Shown: piece by piece, positions 52,474-60,954 of the stretch
How positions within the stretch are numbered: position 1 is the first letter of the stretch
How the letters are laid out: each line of letters starts with the position of its first letter
Source of the DNA: an uncultured Eubacteriales bacterium
GTDB taxonomy: Bacteria > Bacillota > Clostridia > Christensenellales > Aristaeellaceae
DNA length: 64,000 nt
Assembly (NCBI GenBank): GCA_902778055.1
Contig: CACYWL010000008.1
Span: 43,192 to 107,191 of the forward strand
Reading direction: 5' to 3'
The notes under the pieces: generated by a model
The model's input: the letters and a program-made list of their open reading frames with translations, nothing else
Told to the model about the DNA's origin: nothing
The model's database searches: none
Translations under genes and position numbers: made by a program

Positions 52474-54540
52474 TTATCGGACAGATTTCATATCAAAGGT
52501 TGTGTGTACAATCAACTTATCCAGGAGCAGCAGCACGGCCGGCAGCAGGAACAGCACCACCGCCACGCTCAGCAGCGCGCCCCGGGCGATCAGCCGGCAC
52601 ATGGAGGAGATCATGTCCACATTGGAGTACAGCCCCACGCCGTAGGTCGCGGCAAAGAAACCGAACCCGCTGACCAGGATGCTCTGCGCGGAGGAAGCCG
52701 CGGCCTTTTCCACCGCCTCCGTCTTGTCCATACCGGACAGGCGGTTCTGCTTGTACCGGGTGGTCATCAGGATGGCGTAGTCCACCGTCGCGCCCAGCTG
52801 GATGGTGGAAATCAGGATCGGTCCCACGAAGGGCAGCTCGGTGCCGGTATAATACGGAATGCACAGGTTGGCCGCAATGGCCAGCTCAATCACCGCGACC
52901 AGCAGCACCGGCAGGGAAAGGGATTTCTCGACCAGCAGGATGATCACAAAGATCGCGAGGATGGAGATCAGGCTGACGACCGTAAAGTCGTGATCCGTAC
53001 AGGCGATCAGATCCTTCGTGCAGGGCGCCTCCCCGATCAGCATGCCGCCCTGATCGTATTTCTTCAGGATCCCGTTCAGGGTGTCGATCTGGGCATTAAC
53101 TTCATCGGACGAAATCACATAAGCGGAGTTGATCAGCATCAGCTGATACCGGTCACCCTTGACCAGGGACAGCATGTCCTCCGGCACAATGGTTTCCGGG
53201 ATGCCCGCGCCCAGCAGACTGTCGATGCCGAAAACGTCCTTCACGCCGTCCACCCGGCGCATCTCTTCGGTCATGTCCCGAACATCCTTCTGCGGGACGT
53301 CGCTGTCCACCAGCAGCAGATGGGTGGTGGCCATGTCAAAGGTATCTTCCAGCTTCCTGTTGGCGATGACGGAAAGCAGATCCTGGGGCATGACCTTGCT
53401 CATGTCGTAATACACATGGACGTTCTGATAGCCGTAAAAGGCCGGGAAGATCATCAGCGCCAGAATGACGCACAGCACCTTGTAATGCTTCCCGACAAAC
53501 CGGCCGATGCCGCCCACATCGGGGAGCAGCGGCTTATGGGATGTCTTCTCGATGGCGCCGTCCAGCAGGCGGATCACGCAGGGCAGCAGAACCACCGTGC
53601 CCAGCACGCCCATAACGACACCCTTGCTCATCACGATGCCCAGGTCCTTCCCCAGGGTGAAGCTCATGAAGCAGATGGATACGAAGCCTGCCACGGTGGT
53701 CAGGCTGGAACCGAGAATCGAGGTAAAGGTCAGGTGAATCGCCTCGGCCATGGCCTCGTCCTTATCCTCCGTCCGCGTTTTCTGCTCCCGGTAGCTGTGC
53801 CAAAGGAAGATGGAATAGTCCAGCGTCACGCCCAGCTGCAGCACAGCGGCCACGGCCTTGGTGATATAGCTGATCTCCCCCAAGAAGAAGTTGCTGCCCA
53901 TGTTCCACAGGATGGATACGCCGATGCAGCTCAAAAAGATCAGCGGCAGCAGGAAGCTGTCCATGGTGATCATCAGCACGATCGCGCAAAGCGCCACCGC
54001 AATGCCCACATAAATCGCTTCCTGATCCTCGACCAGCTGCCGGGTGTCCGTAACCACGGCGCTCAGGCCGGACACGAAACACTTTTCCCCGGCCGTCTGC
54101 CGCACTTTGCTGATGGCTTCCATGGTTTCCTCGGAGGAGGAGCCTTCATCGAAGAACACGGCCGACAGCATGCAGTCGCCCCGCTGGAACATCTCGCGGA
54201 TATGCTCCGGGATGATTTCCAGCGGAAGCAGACCCTTCGTGATCGAGGCATAGCCGATCACGCTGTCCACATGGGGGATTTCCTTCAGCGCGTTCTCCAT
54301 GTCGGCCTGCTCCCGGAGGCTCATCCCCTCCGTCACCAGCAGGGAAAACGCCCCCTTGCCGAAATCCTGAAGCAGGATCTCCTGCCCCTTCACCGTTTCC
54401 AGATCCTGGGGCAGGTAATACAGAAGATCGTATTTGGTCTTGGTGGCCGCCATGCCAAGAACCGACGGCACCATCAGCACCACACACAGGATGATGACCG
54501 CGATTCTGTGCCGGACCATCCATTTGGTGAATCCTTTCAC
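52474..54540 (-). CDS. MMPL/RND family exporter
   Basis: A 688-residue membrane transporter with two halves of about six helices, each led by a large outer loop, as in MMPL/YdfJ-type RND proteins of Gram-positive bacteria that export lipids or drugs. Blocks such as LGVTLDYSIFLWHSYRE and LGATVDYAILMTTRYK carry the proton-relay Asp-Tyr pairs in helices 4 and 10. The start is GTG at 54540, eight bases after GGGAGG. It is divergent from a TetR gene, which likely represses it, and leads an operon with the heptad-repeat protein. Confidence 0.93.
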   Translation of the reverse strand: MKGFTKWMVRHRIAVIILCVVLMVPSVLGMAATKTKYDLLYYLPQDLETVKGQEILLQDFGKGAFSLLVTEGMSLREQADMENALKEIPHVDSVIGYASITKGLLPLEIIPEHIREMFQRGDCMLSAVFFDEGSSSEETMEAISKVRQTAGEKCFVSGLSAVVTDTRQLVEDQEAIYVGIAVALCAIVLMITMDSFLLPLIFLSCIGVSILWNMGSNFFLGEISYITKAVAAVLQLGVTLDYSIFLWHSYREQKTRTEDKDEAMAEAIHLTFTSILGSSLTTVAGFVSICFMSFTLGKDLGIVMSKGVVMGVLGTVVLLPCVIRLLDGAIEKTSHKPLLPDVGGIGRFVGKHYKVLCVILALMIFPAFYGYQNVHVYYDMSKVMPQDLLSVIANRKLEDTFDMATTHLLLVDSDVPQKDVRDMTEEMRRVDGVKDVFGIDSLLGAGIPETIVPEDMLSLVKGDRYQLMLINSAYVISSDEVNAQIDTLNGILKKYDQGGMLIGEAPCTKDLIACTDHDFTVVSLISILAIFVIILLVEKSLSLPVLLVAVIELAIAANLCIPYYTGTELPFVGPILISTIQLGATVDYAILMTTRYKQNRLSGMDKTEAVEKAAASSAQSILVSGFGFFAATYGVGLYSNVDMISSMCRLIARGALLSVAVVLFLLPAVLLLLDKLIVHTTFDMKSVR

Positions 54541-54560
54541 GCTTACTGCCTCCCAACATT

Positions 54561-54582
54561 CATGATGTTATTGAACATCATG
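54561..54582. promoter_or_regulatory. TetR-type operator
   Basis: A perfect inverted repeat, CATGATGTT-ATTG-AACATCATG, lies just after the exporter's -10 region and directly before the -35 box of the regulator gene, so one bound dimer could close both promoters. Confidence 0.75.
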
Positions 54583-54611
54583 TTGACTTTATCAACGATG
54601 TGGATTATAAT
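54583..54611 (+). promoter_or_regulatory. Promoter of the TetR gene
   Basis: A -35 TTGACT (54583-54588) and a perfect -10 TATAAT (54606-54611) have a 17-base spacer. Its -10 overlaps the -10 of the divergent exporter promoter. Confidence 0.7.
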
Positions 54612-54632
54612 CACCCCCGTGATTGATTTCAA
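54604..54632 (-). promoter_or_regulatory. Promoter of the MMPL operon
   Basis: The minus strand has a -35 TTGAAA (54627-54632) and a perfect -10 TATAAT (54604-54609) with a 17-base spacer. It shares ATTATAAT with the opposite promoter. Confidence 0.7.
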
Positions 54633-54736
54633 TAATCAATTGCTTCATCAATTGTCTGTTAATAAACATCAGGATTCGATCGGGATGTTTATCCGACAGA
54701 AATCCTGAAATTGTTGAGAAAGAAGGCCTTGAATCC

Positions 54737-55318
54737 ATGGATCAGTCCAACGGGATGCTTCCCAAAAAAGAAGACCGCCGTGTCCGGCGGACGAAAAAGC
54801 TGCTGACCCAGGCGCTGACCCGGCTGCTGCAGGAGAAACAGATCAGCGAAATCACGGTCCGGGAGCTGACCGATCTGGCCGATATGAACCGGGGCACCTT
54901 TTATCTGTATTACAGGGATATCTTCGATATGCTGGAAAAAATCGAAGACAGTATGTTCGAGGCTCTGGACGACATTGTTTCCCTCCATCAGAATGATGAT
55001 GTGTCCCGGCAGGCGAAGCCGATCCTGCTGGATCTGTTCCGCTTCATTGAAGAGAATCAGGAAATCTGCAGTGTGCTGCTGAGCCCTCACGGGGATATGA
55101 ATTTTCTCCACAGGCTCAATCAGGTCGTCCGGGAAAAGTGCCTGCAGCTGTGGCCCAATAAGGAAGAGGAAAAGGACTCCTCCTTTGAGTATCATTACAG
55201 CTTTGTCGTCTATGGCTGCGTCGGGGTCTTCCGGGCCTGGCTGAACGGCAAATGTCAGGAGCCGGCGGAAAAAATGGCCGAGCTAGCCGATGCCATGATC
55301 CGCCGCGGCAGTCTCTAA
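54737..55318 (+). CDS. TetR family transcriptional regulator
   Basis: A 193-residue regulator with an N-terminal TetR helix-turn-helix, ITVRELTDLADMNRGTFYLY, preceded by a basic stretch. The C-terminal domain, about 130 residues, should bind the inducing ligand. Its divergent position, the shared promoter region and the perfect palindrome at 54561-54582 point to control of the MMPL exporter operon and of itself. ATG at 54737 follows AAGAAGG at ten bases; the upstream extension is hydrophobic and unlike the family. Confidence 0.92.
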   Translation: MDQSNGMLPKKEDRRVRRTKKLLTQALTRLLQEKQISEITVRELTDLADMNRGTFYLYYRDIFDMLEKIEDSMFEALDDIVSLHQNDDVSRQAKPILLDLFRFIEENQEICSVLLSPHGDMNFLHRLNQVVREKCLQLWPNKEEEKDSSFEYHYSFVVYGCVGVFRAWLNGKCQEPAEKMAELADAMIRRGSL

Positions 55319-55330
55319 GCCTCGAGGACG

Positions 55331-55358
55331 TGAGACTCGGGGACGGTTCCTCGTCTCA
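55331..55358. repeat. GGGGACGGTTC-centred palindromic element, copy 2
   Basis: Arms TGAGAC (55331-55336) and GTCTCA (55353-55358) flank the same GGGGACGGTTC core seen at 50637-50661. It lies just after the tetR stop codon. Confidence 0.6.
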
Positions 55359-55426
55359 TTTTCAGAAAGCCCTCCCGCTCCCCTTCCTTTTTATGATAGA
55401 ATAAACTTACCCTTTATGCTGGAGGA

Positions 55427-55593
55427 ATGTCCGTTCGGTTCGGAACGGACGCATATGCCGAAGGAAAGGCCGGAACGCTTTCAGCACTCGGGAATCGACC
55501 GAAACACTCTTCCGGGGTCGGATCAAGGCATCAGGGAATCAGGCCGCCAGTCCTGAAAAGCTCCGGCCCAAAACAGAATCAGGAGAATCTTCG
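55427..55593 (+). other. Leader region of the MATE gene with a hairpin
   Basis: The region holds a perfect 8-bp stem, GTCCGTTC/GAACGGAC (55429-55450), with a GGTTCG loop. I could not match it to a riboswitch class. A 59-codon frame (55427-55606) overlaps the MATE start, but its ribosome site is only one base from the ATG. Confidence 0.3.
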
Positions 55594-56946
55594 ATGGCAG
55601 GTATAAGGAAAACGGATTCCGATATGACACAGGGGAGCATCTGGCGCCATCTGGTCGAGTTTGCAATTCCCATGGCCCTCGGGCTTCTTTTTCAGCAGCT
55701 TTACAATACCGTGGATACCCTGGTGGTCGGTAATTTCGTCTCCAAGGAGGCACAGGCCGCCGTCGGTTCCACCGGCTCGATCATCAACACCGTGGTGGGC
55801 TTCTGCACGGGCCTGGCCACCGGCGCCTCCGTGATTATTTCCCAGCGGTACGGCGCCCATGATGACGCGGCGCTGCGCAAGGCGGTCCACACCACCATCG
55901 CCGTCACCTTTCTGCTGAGCGCCCTGGCCACGGCCGGCGGCCTTCTGATCGTGGATCCGATGCTTCGCTTCATGCAGACGCCTGCGGACGTATGGGAGGA
56001 TGCCCGGCTGTATCTGACCATCTATTTCTGGGGCGTCAGCGGCATTCTCTTTTACAATATGGGCAGCGGCATCCTTCGCGCGGTCGGAGATTCCAGGCGT
56101 CCGCTGCTCTTCCTGATGCTCTCGGCCCTGCTGAACACGGTGCTGGATCTTTTCTTCGTGCTGGTGCTCGGCATGAAGGTGGACGGCGTGGCCCTGGCCA
56201 CGGTGCTGGCCCAGGTGATTTCCGCCGGCGCGATCCTCTTCGTGCTGACCCGGGAAAAGGCGGCCTACGGCATCCGCTGGAAGGAGCTGCGCGTGGATCG
56301 GGACTCCCTTTCCGGCATCCTGAAAATCGGCCTGCCCTCCAGCATCCAGTCCGCGATCACCGCCTTCTCCAACGTGTTTGTCCAGTCCTATATCAACGCC
56401 TTCGGCTCAGCCTGCATGGCGGGCTATTCCATCTATAACAAGCTGGACGCCTTCGTCCTGATCCCCGTCCAGGCGCTTGCCATGTCCTCGACGACCATGG
56501 TCGGGCAGAACTGGGGCGCAAAGCAGACGGCCAGGGCCCGAAAGAGCGTCTCCACGGCGATCTGGCTGAGTCTGATCTCCACGGCGCTGCTGGGAATCGT
56601 CGCCTTCCTCGCGGCCAAAGATCTGATCGGCCTCTTCTCCCCGGATCCCGAGGTGGTTTCCTACGGGGTGCGTTTCATCCAGATTGTGACCCCGTTCTAT
56701 CTGACGATCTCCTTCAACCAGATCTATTCCGGAGCCCTGCGCGGCATCGGGGACGCCACCGCGCCGACGGTGATCATGCTCTGCTCCTTCGTGGTCTTCC
56801 GCCAGATTTATCTCTTCATCACCAAAATGCTGAACGTCGGGTTTGTCTCCGTGGCCCTGGCCTATCCCATGGGCTGGATTCTCTGCTCCACGCTGCTGAT
56901 CATCCGTTACCGCGGAAGCCGTCTTTTCAGGGAGGGAAATTTATGA
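55594..56946 (+). CDS. MATE family efflux transporter
   Basis: A 450-residue membrane pump of the MATE family with about twelve helices, exporting a drug or metabolite against sodium or protons. The N-terminal IPMALGLLFQQLYNTVDTLVVG-type block and the matching VLIPVQALAMSSTTMVGQN block of the second half are family marks. AGGAG eight bases before the ATG fixes the start. Its stop codon overlaps the start of the next gene (ATGA), so a GH43-like enzyme is made with it. Confidence 0.94.
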   Translation: MAGIRKTDSDMTQGSIWRHLVEFAIPMALGLLFQQLYNTVDTLVVGNFVSKEAQAAVGSTGSIINTVVGFCTGLATGASVIISQRYGAHDDAALRKAVHTTIAVTFLLSALATAGGLLIVDPMLRFMQTPADVWEDARLYLTIYFWGVSGILFYNMGSGILRAVGDSRRPLLFLMLSALLNTVLDLFFVLVLGMKVDGVALATVLAQVISAGAILFVLTREKAAYGIRWKELRVDRDSLSGILKIGLPSSIQSAITAFSNVFVQSYINAFGSACMAGYSIYNKLDAFVLIPVQALAMSSTTMVGQNWGAKQTARARKSVSTAIWLSLISTALLGIVAFLAAKDLIGLFSPDPEVVSYGVRFIQIVTPFYLTISFNQIYSGALRGIGDATAPTVIMLCSFVVFRQIYLFITKMLNVGFVSVALAYPMGWILCSTLLIIRYRGSRLFREGNL

Positions 56947-57914
56947 AAAACTATCTGTTTGTGCATTTTCGGGAATCCACCTCTCCGGATGGAGAGCAGG
57001 TGCATTTTGCCCTGAGCCGGGACGGCTTTCACTGGGAGGCGCTGAACGGAGGAAGGCCCATACTCTGGGCCTATTACGGGGATCACGGAGTCCGGGACAT
57101 GACCGTTGTCCGGGACAGTGTCACCGGCCGCTTCCATATTTTCGCGACGGATCTCTCCCTGTCCTACGGCATGCGCGGCCGGTATGCCCACAGCTGGGAC
57201 AACATCACCCGATTCGGCAGCAAGGATCTGGCCCACTGGGAATCGGAGGATCTGATCCACTGGACAGAGGAGGAAATGGTCCGGCTGGGGGATGAAAGCT
57301 TCGGATGCCTGTGGGCGCCGGACGTGATCCGTGATCCTGCAAGCTCTGAATACGTGCTGCACTGGTCCTCCGCCCGCCCCGGGGAGAAATACATGGGCAT
57401 CTACTGCGCCTCCACCCGGGATTTCCGGCATTTTTCCCAGCCCCGGCCGCTGTATCTGAAGGAGGATTCCACGGTCATTGATTCCGCGATGTATGAGGAA
57501 AACGGGAAGTACTACCTGTTTGTCAAAAGTCACGGAAACCCGAACCGGCTGATGCTGCTGGAGGGAGGCACGGTATATGGCCCCTTCCGCCGCGTCGAGG
57601 CCTTTGACCGGCGGATGGAGGAGATCGAAGAGGGCAATTTTGAAGCGCCGACAGCCGTCCGTCTGGAGGATGGCCGGTGGTGCCTGTTTCTGGATTATTA
57701 CGGCGTGCCGGGTGCCGGGCAGGGCTATGTTCCCTTCCTGGCTCCCTGCCTGGCCGGCGGAGATTTTGTCCGCAGTGATGCCTCCTTCTCCTTCCCCTAT
57801 GGTTTCAAGCACGGCACCATTCTGGAAATCACGGAAGAGGAATATGACCGAATGAAGGCGCACGACTGGAGTGACGTGCCGGACGGCCGGTGGAAGAGCC
57901 CCGGTTCAACCTGA
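56943..57914 (+). CDS. GH43-like glycoside hydrolase
   Basis: A 323-residue five-bladed-propeller protein of the GH43 superfamily, whose members release arabinose or xylose from plant oligosaccharides. Blocks expected for such enzymes are GVRDMTVVRD near the N-terminus (Asp), CLWAPDVIRD, VIDSAMYEENGKYYLF and EEGNFEAPTAVR (likely acid Glu). The base Asp at the very N-terminus of typical GH43 proteins is not clear, so a divergent activity is possible. No signal peptide. The start overlaps the MATE stop codon and has GGGAGGG upstream. Confidence 0.85.
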   Translation: MKNYLFVHFRESTSPDGEQVHFALSRDGFHWEALNGGRPILWAYYGDHGVRDMTVVRDSVTGRFHIFATDLSLSYGMRGRYAHSWDNITRFGSKDLAHWESEDLIHWTEEEMVRLGDESFGCLWAPDVIRDPASSEYVLHWSSARPGEKYMGIYCASTRDFRHFSQPRPLYLKEDSTVIDSAMYEENGKYYLFVKSHGNPNRLMLLEGGTVYGPFRRVEAFDRRMEEIEEGNFEAPTAVRLEDGRWCLFLDYYGVPGAGQGYVPFLAPCLAGGDFVRSDASFSFPYGFKHGTILEITEEEYDRMKAHDWSDVPDGRWKSPGST

Positions 57915-57981
57915 TCCGCGTTCCGTTCCTTCCCCCGCCGGTTTGGCCGGCCGGGTTCAAAAAAATCATCCAAAAACAAGG

Positions 57982-58028
57982 AAGGACGGCCTTCGAAGAA
58001 CCCGCACAGTTCCCCAGAGGCCGTCCTT
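57982..58028. terminator. Bidirectional terminator between GH43-like and esterase genes
   Basis: Arms AAGGACGGCCT (57982-57992) and AGGCCGTCCTT (58018-58028) have a 25-base loop, with T-rich flanks on both strands. Confidence 0.7.
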
Positions 58029-58051
58029 TTCAATCATCAAACCTTAAACTC

Positions 58052-58843
58052 TCATCCGAAGCACCAGTCCAGCCCGGCGGGCAGGGCCTGGTTCCAGAAG
58101 TCAAAATTGTGCACGCCCGGCGCTGTCCAGAAGGTATGGGGATATCCCATCTTCTCCAGCTCCTCATGGAAGGACAGATTGTTCCGCCAGAGGAAATCCT
58201 CCGTCCCGCAGGACAGGAAGAGCCGCGGGAAGCATCCCTTCTCCAGATCCTTCTTCGCCAGGAAAACCGGATCCTTCACGGAGTTCGCCACCTGATCCGC
58301 CGGCCCGAAAACCGTCCGGTAATAGCTCAGAGGAACGCTCGGCAGATGCTCCTTTTCGATCCGTCCCGAGATGATATCCTCCACGATCAGGGCCGAGGAC
58401 ATGGCGATCACGCTGCCAAAGACCTCCGGATACCGCAGCCCGTTGATAATGGCGCCGAAGCCGCCCATGCTGAGGCCGGCGATGACCGTATCCTCCCTCC
58501 GGCAAGACAGGTTGAACATCTGCCGGGTGGCCTCCACCAGCTCCTCGCCGATCAGCCGGCCGTAATCCTCCCCCATCGCTTCACAGTCCAGATAGAAGAA
58601 GTTGCCGCCGTCCGGCATGATCACCGCGCAGCGGTGCTTTTGCGCCCACTGGGCGATGCCGCTCTGGGTCAGATAATCCGTCCTGCTGCCGGTATAGCCG
58701 TGCAGCAGATAAACCGTCGGAAACGGTCCCCGGTTGTAGTCCTCGGTCTTATTCCCGTTTTCCGGCTCCAGCGGAATCACCGCGGTAAACGACCGGTGGG
58801 TTTTCGTCGCGTAGGAATAGTACTCAGCCTGGAAAATCGCCAT
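58052..58843 (-). CDS. Putative esterase, tributyrin-esterase (EstA/FrsA-like) type
   Basis: A cytoplasmic 263-residue alpha/beta hydrolase of the putative-esterase (esterase D-like) family. The nucleophile Ser is in AGLSMGGFG near residue 120, the oxyanion block is YLLHGYTGS and the catalytic His lies near PGVHNFDFW. Related enzymes cleave acetyl or short acyl esters, including those on sugars. It follows the oligopeptide-type binding-protein gene by 24 bases, so the two are co-transcribed. Confidence 0.9.
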   Translation of the reverse strand: MAIFQAEYYSYATKTHRSFTAVIPLEPENGNKTEDYNRGPFPTVYLLHGYTGSRTDYLTQSGIAQWAQKHRCAVIMPDGGNFFYLDCEAMGEDYGRLIGEELVEATRQMFNLSCRREDTVIAGLSMGGFGAIINGLRYPEVFGSVIAMSSALIVEDIISGRIEKEHLPSVPLSYYRTVFGPADQVANSVKDPVFLAKKDLEKGCFPRLFLSCGTEDFLWRNNLSFHEELEKMGYPHTFWTAPGVHNFDFWNQALPAGLDWCFG

Positions 58844-58867
58844 AATTCACGTTCTCCGTTCCAAATC

Positions 58868-60865
58868 TCAGAAGGTTTCTGCCCCTGCCGTCTCAGCAGC
58901 TTCTTCCGTCTCTTCCGTCTCCTCCGGCACATCGCTGAAGTAGCTTCCGACAACGGCCTGGCTCCAGGTGCTGGACTGCGTAATCTCGTAATTCCGCAGC
59001 ACGCTCGGATGGAAGTCATAGTACACATTGGAGTAAACCGGAATCATGGGCTCCGTCTCCGCGAACTTCTCCAGGAATCCGATCCACTTCCGGCAGTAGG
59101 TCAGCAGGTCGCCGGCCTGCGTCTTTCTCATCTCGATCGCCGCTTCCGCCACAGCTTCGTCCTTGATGCCGTTCACGTTCACGAGGCCGCCGTCCATGAA
59201 CAGCGTGCTCGGATCATAGGCGATATCAAAGTTGCTCCCCAGGAACAGCAAGTCGTAATCCGGCGCCTCCTGCCCGTAATACATGGGCAGCACCGAGTCG
59301 CTGGGCTCCAGCGTCAGCACGATTCCGACTTCCTTCAGGTGATCCGCGAAGCAGGTTTTGAACCCTTCCGCGATCTGCGTGGGCTCCGGATAAACCAGCT
59401 TCAGCTCCAGAGGAATCAGCTTTCCGTCAATGACCTTGCAGCGCACCTCGTCCGTGCTGCTGTCATAGGTCTGTCCGTCCAGGTTCATCGTCCATCCGGC
59501 GTCCTCCAGCAGCTGCGCCGCCCGGGCCGTGTCAAACGCGTAGTTCTCAATGCCCTCCAGCGTGAGGCTCTCCCAGTCTGCCTGCAGCTGCTCCTTCTCC
59601 GCCTCGGACATGTCCTCCGGCGGTTCCTGGGACACCGTGCCGTTGACCATCTGGTACATCCACTGTCCCAGTCCGTAATATCCGTCCATCTTCAGGCCGT
59701 ACTCTCCGACATAGTCCCGCGTCAGCGATTCCTTGTCCAGGCAGAGGGCAATGGCCTTCCGCACCTCGGCCTCCGCCGTCGCGGGCCGGGTGCCGTTGAA
59801 GGTGATGAAGCTCAGGCCCTGCCGGGGATAGGTCTTCTGGGCATAGGCCCCGTTGATGACCGCCCGGTCCATGCCGTCCCGGATCAGGTCCGCCCGGGAG
59901 ACCTTGTTCAGCAGGCCGTATTCGCCCCGCAGCATTTCGTCGATCATGGTGTCCGCGTTGGCCACCCTGAAAGTGATCCGCAGAATCACGGGCTTCAGCC
60001 CCTCGGAGTTCCCCTTGTAGAGGGGATTCAGCTCAAAATGGGCTTCCGTCCCGTCAAAGGACAGGATGCGGTACGGGCCGCTCACCGCCTGCGGGTGGGT
60101 CAGATATCCGCTGTTTTCATCCAGCAGCGTCTTCTTCAGCAGCTCCGCCGTGAACAGCGGCACATCCCTGGGTTCCTGCTTATTCCGCACGTAGACGCCG
60201 TATCCGTCGTCCCGGACCTCGCATCCGGGCGCGATGATATGAATCGGAAGCGGGTAGCAGTCCAGCAGGCCGACCTCGTAGAAATACGGCAGGTATTCCG
60301 CCCGGATCCGGATCTGCAGCTGATACTTTCCGATCACCCGCAGCCCCGTCACATAGGGCTGATTTCCTTCCACATAGTCCTTCCAGCCGACCATGAAATC
60401 CGCGTCCGCGCTGTTTCCGCCGATTTCGTCGATCAGCGGAGAGGTCCTCAGCAGCCAGCTGAAGGCGTAGTCCCACGCGGTGATCGGGGTTCCGTCGGAA
60501 TAGTACAGATCCTCGTACAGGGTGATGTTGTATACGTGGTTTCCCTCTCCGTCCTGGGTCACCACGCTGCCGTCCGTCACCACGGAGGGATCCAGCCGAA
60601 ATCCGCCCTGCTCGGTATTCCATTCCACCAGATTGTATCCGCTGATCAGCTTCCGCACATCCACGTCGCTGCTGGAGTTCCCCCAGTTGTCCAGGGAGAA
60701 CGCCCCATACATGGGCATCACGGAGCCGACGGTCAGCTCGTCATAGTCGTACGCGGCCGTGGCCGTGACCGTGGTCTGCGCAGTCCCCGCCGCCGTGGGC
60801 GCCTCCGCGAAAGCCAGGGAGCCCAGCATCATCAGCATCAATCCAAGCGCCAATACTTTTTTCAT
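58868..60865 (-). CDS. Oligopeptide-type ABC binding protein (SBP family 5)
   Basis: A secreted 665-residue binding protein of the OppA/family 5 group, longer than the usual 540-600. The signal peptide ends in SLAFA before EAPTA. Family blocks include DGTPITAWDYAFSW and FITFNGTRPATAEAEVRKAIALC-type sequence in the middle. No permease or ATPase genes lie beside it, so it is an orphan that must use a transporter encoded elsewhere. A Thr/Ala/Glu-rich tail ends the protein. Start at the ATG that begins the signal peptide, after GAGGG. Confidence 0.9.
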   Translation of the reverse strand: MKKVLALGLMLMMLGSLAFAEAPTAAGTAQTTVTATAAYDYDELTVGSVMPMYGAFSLDNWGNSSSDVDVRKLISGYNLVEWNTEQGGFRLDPSVVTDGSVVTQDGEGNHVYNITLYEDLYYSDGTPITAWDYAFSWLLRTSPLIDEIGGNSADADFMVGWKDYVEGNQPYVTGLRVIGKYQLQIRIRAEYLPYFYEVGLLDCYPLPIHIIAPGCEVRDDGYGVYVRNKQEPRDVPLFTAELLKKTLLDENSGYLTHPQAVSGPYRILSFDGTEAHFELNPLYKGNSEGLKPVILRITFRVANADTMIDEMLRGEYGLLNKVSRADLIRDGMDRAVINGAYAQKTYPRQGLSFITFNGTRPATAEAEVRKAIALCLDKESLTRDYVGEYGLKMDGYYGLGQWMYQMVNGTVSQEPPEDMSEAEKEQLQADWESLTLEGIENYAFDTARAAQLLEDAGWTMNLDGQTYDSSTDEVRCKVIDGKLIPLELKLVYPEPTQIAEGFKTCFADHLKEVGIVLTLEPSDSVLPMYYGQEAPDYDLLFLGSNFDIAYDPSTLFMDGGLVNVNGIKDEAVAEAAIEMRKTQAGDLLTYCRKWIGFLEKFAETEPMIPVYSNVYYDFHPSVLRNYEITQSSTWSQAVVGSYFSDVPEETEETEEAAETAGAETF

Positions 60866-60904
60866 ATGTTCCCTCTCATCGCGTCCAGGTTCCTTAAAAC
60901 TGCA

Positions 60905-60934
60905 CCTCCGCACAGACCGAAGCCTGTGCGGAGG
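60905..60934 (-). terminator. Hairpin after the surface-protein gene
   Basis: Arms CCTCCGCACAG (60905-60915) and CTGTGCGGAGG (60924-60934) lie between the surface protein and the binding-protein gene. The T tract on the minus strand is weak, so read-through is possible. Confidence 0.6.
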
Positions 60935-60954
60935 GCGTTTAGACAATCATCCAG

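Noticed and set aside
55427..55593. Possible riboswitch before the MATE gene
   Set aside because: One good hairpin is present, but I could not fit glycine, lysine, ZTP, guanidine, PreQ1 or SAM consensus elements.
55427..55606. 59-codon frame overlapping the MATE start
   Set aside because: Its ribosome site is one base from the ATG and the product is unremarkable; open frames of this size are common in such GC-rich DNA. It could still be a leader peptide.
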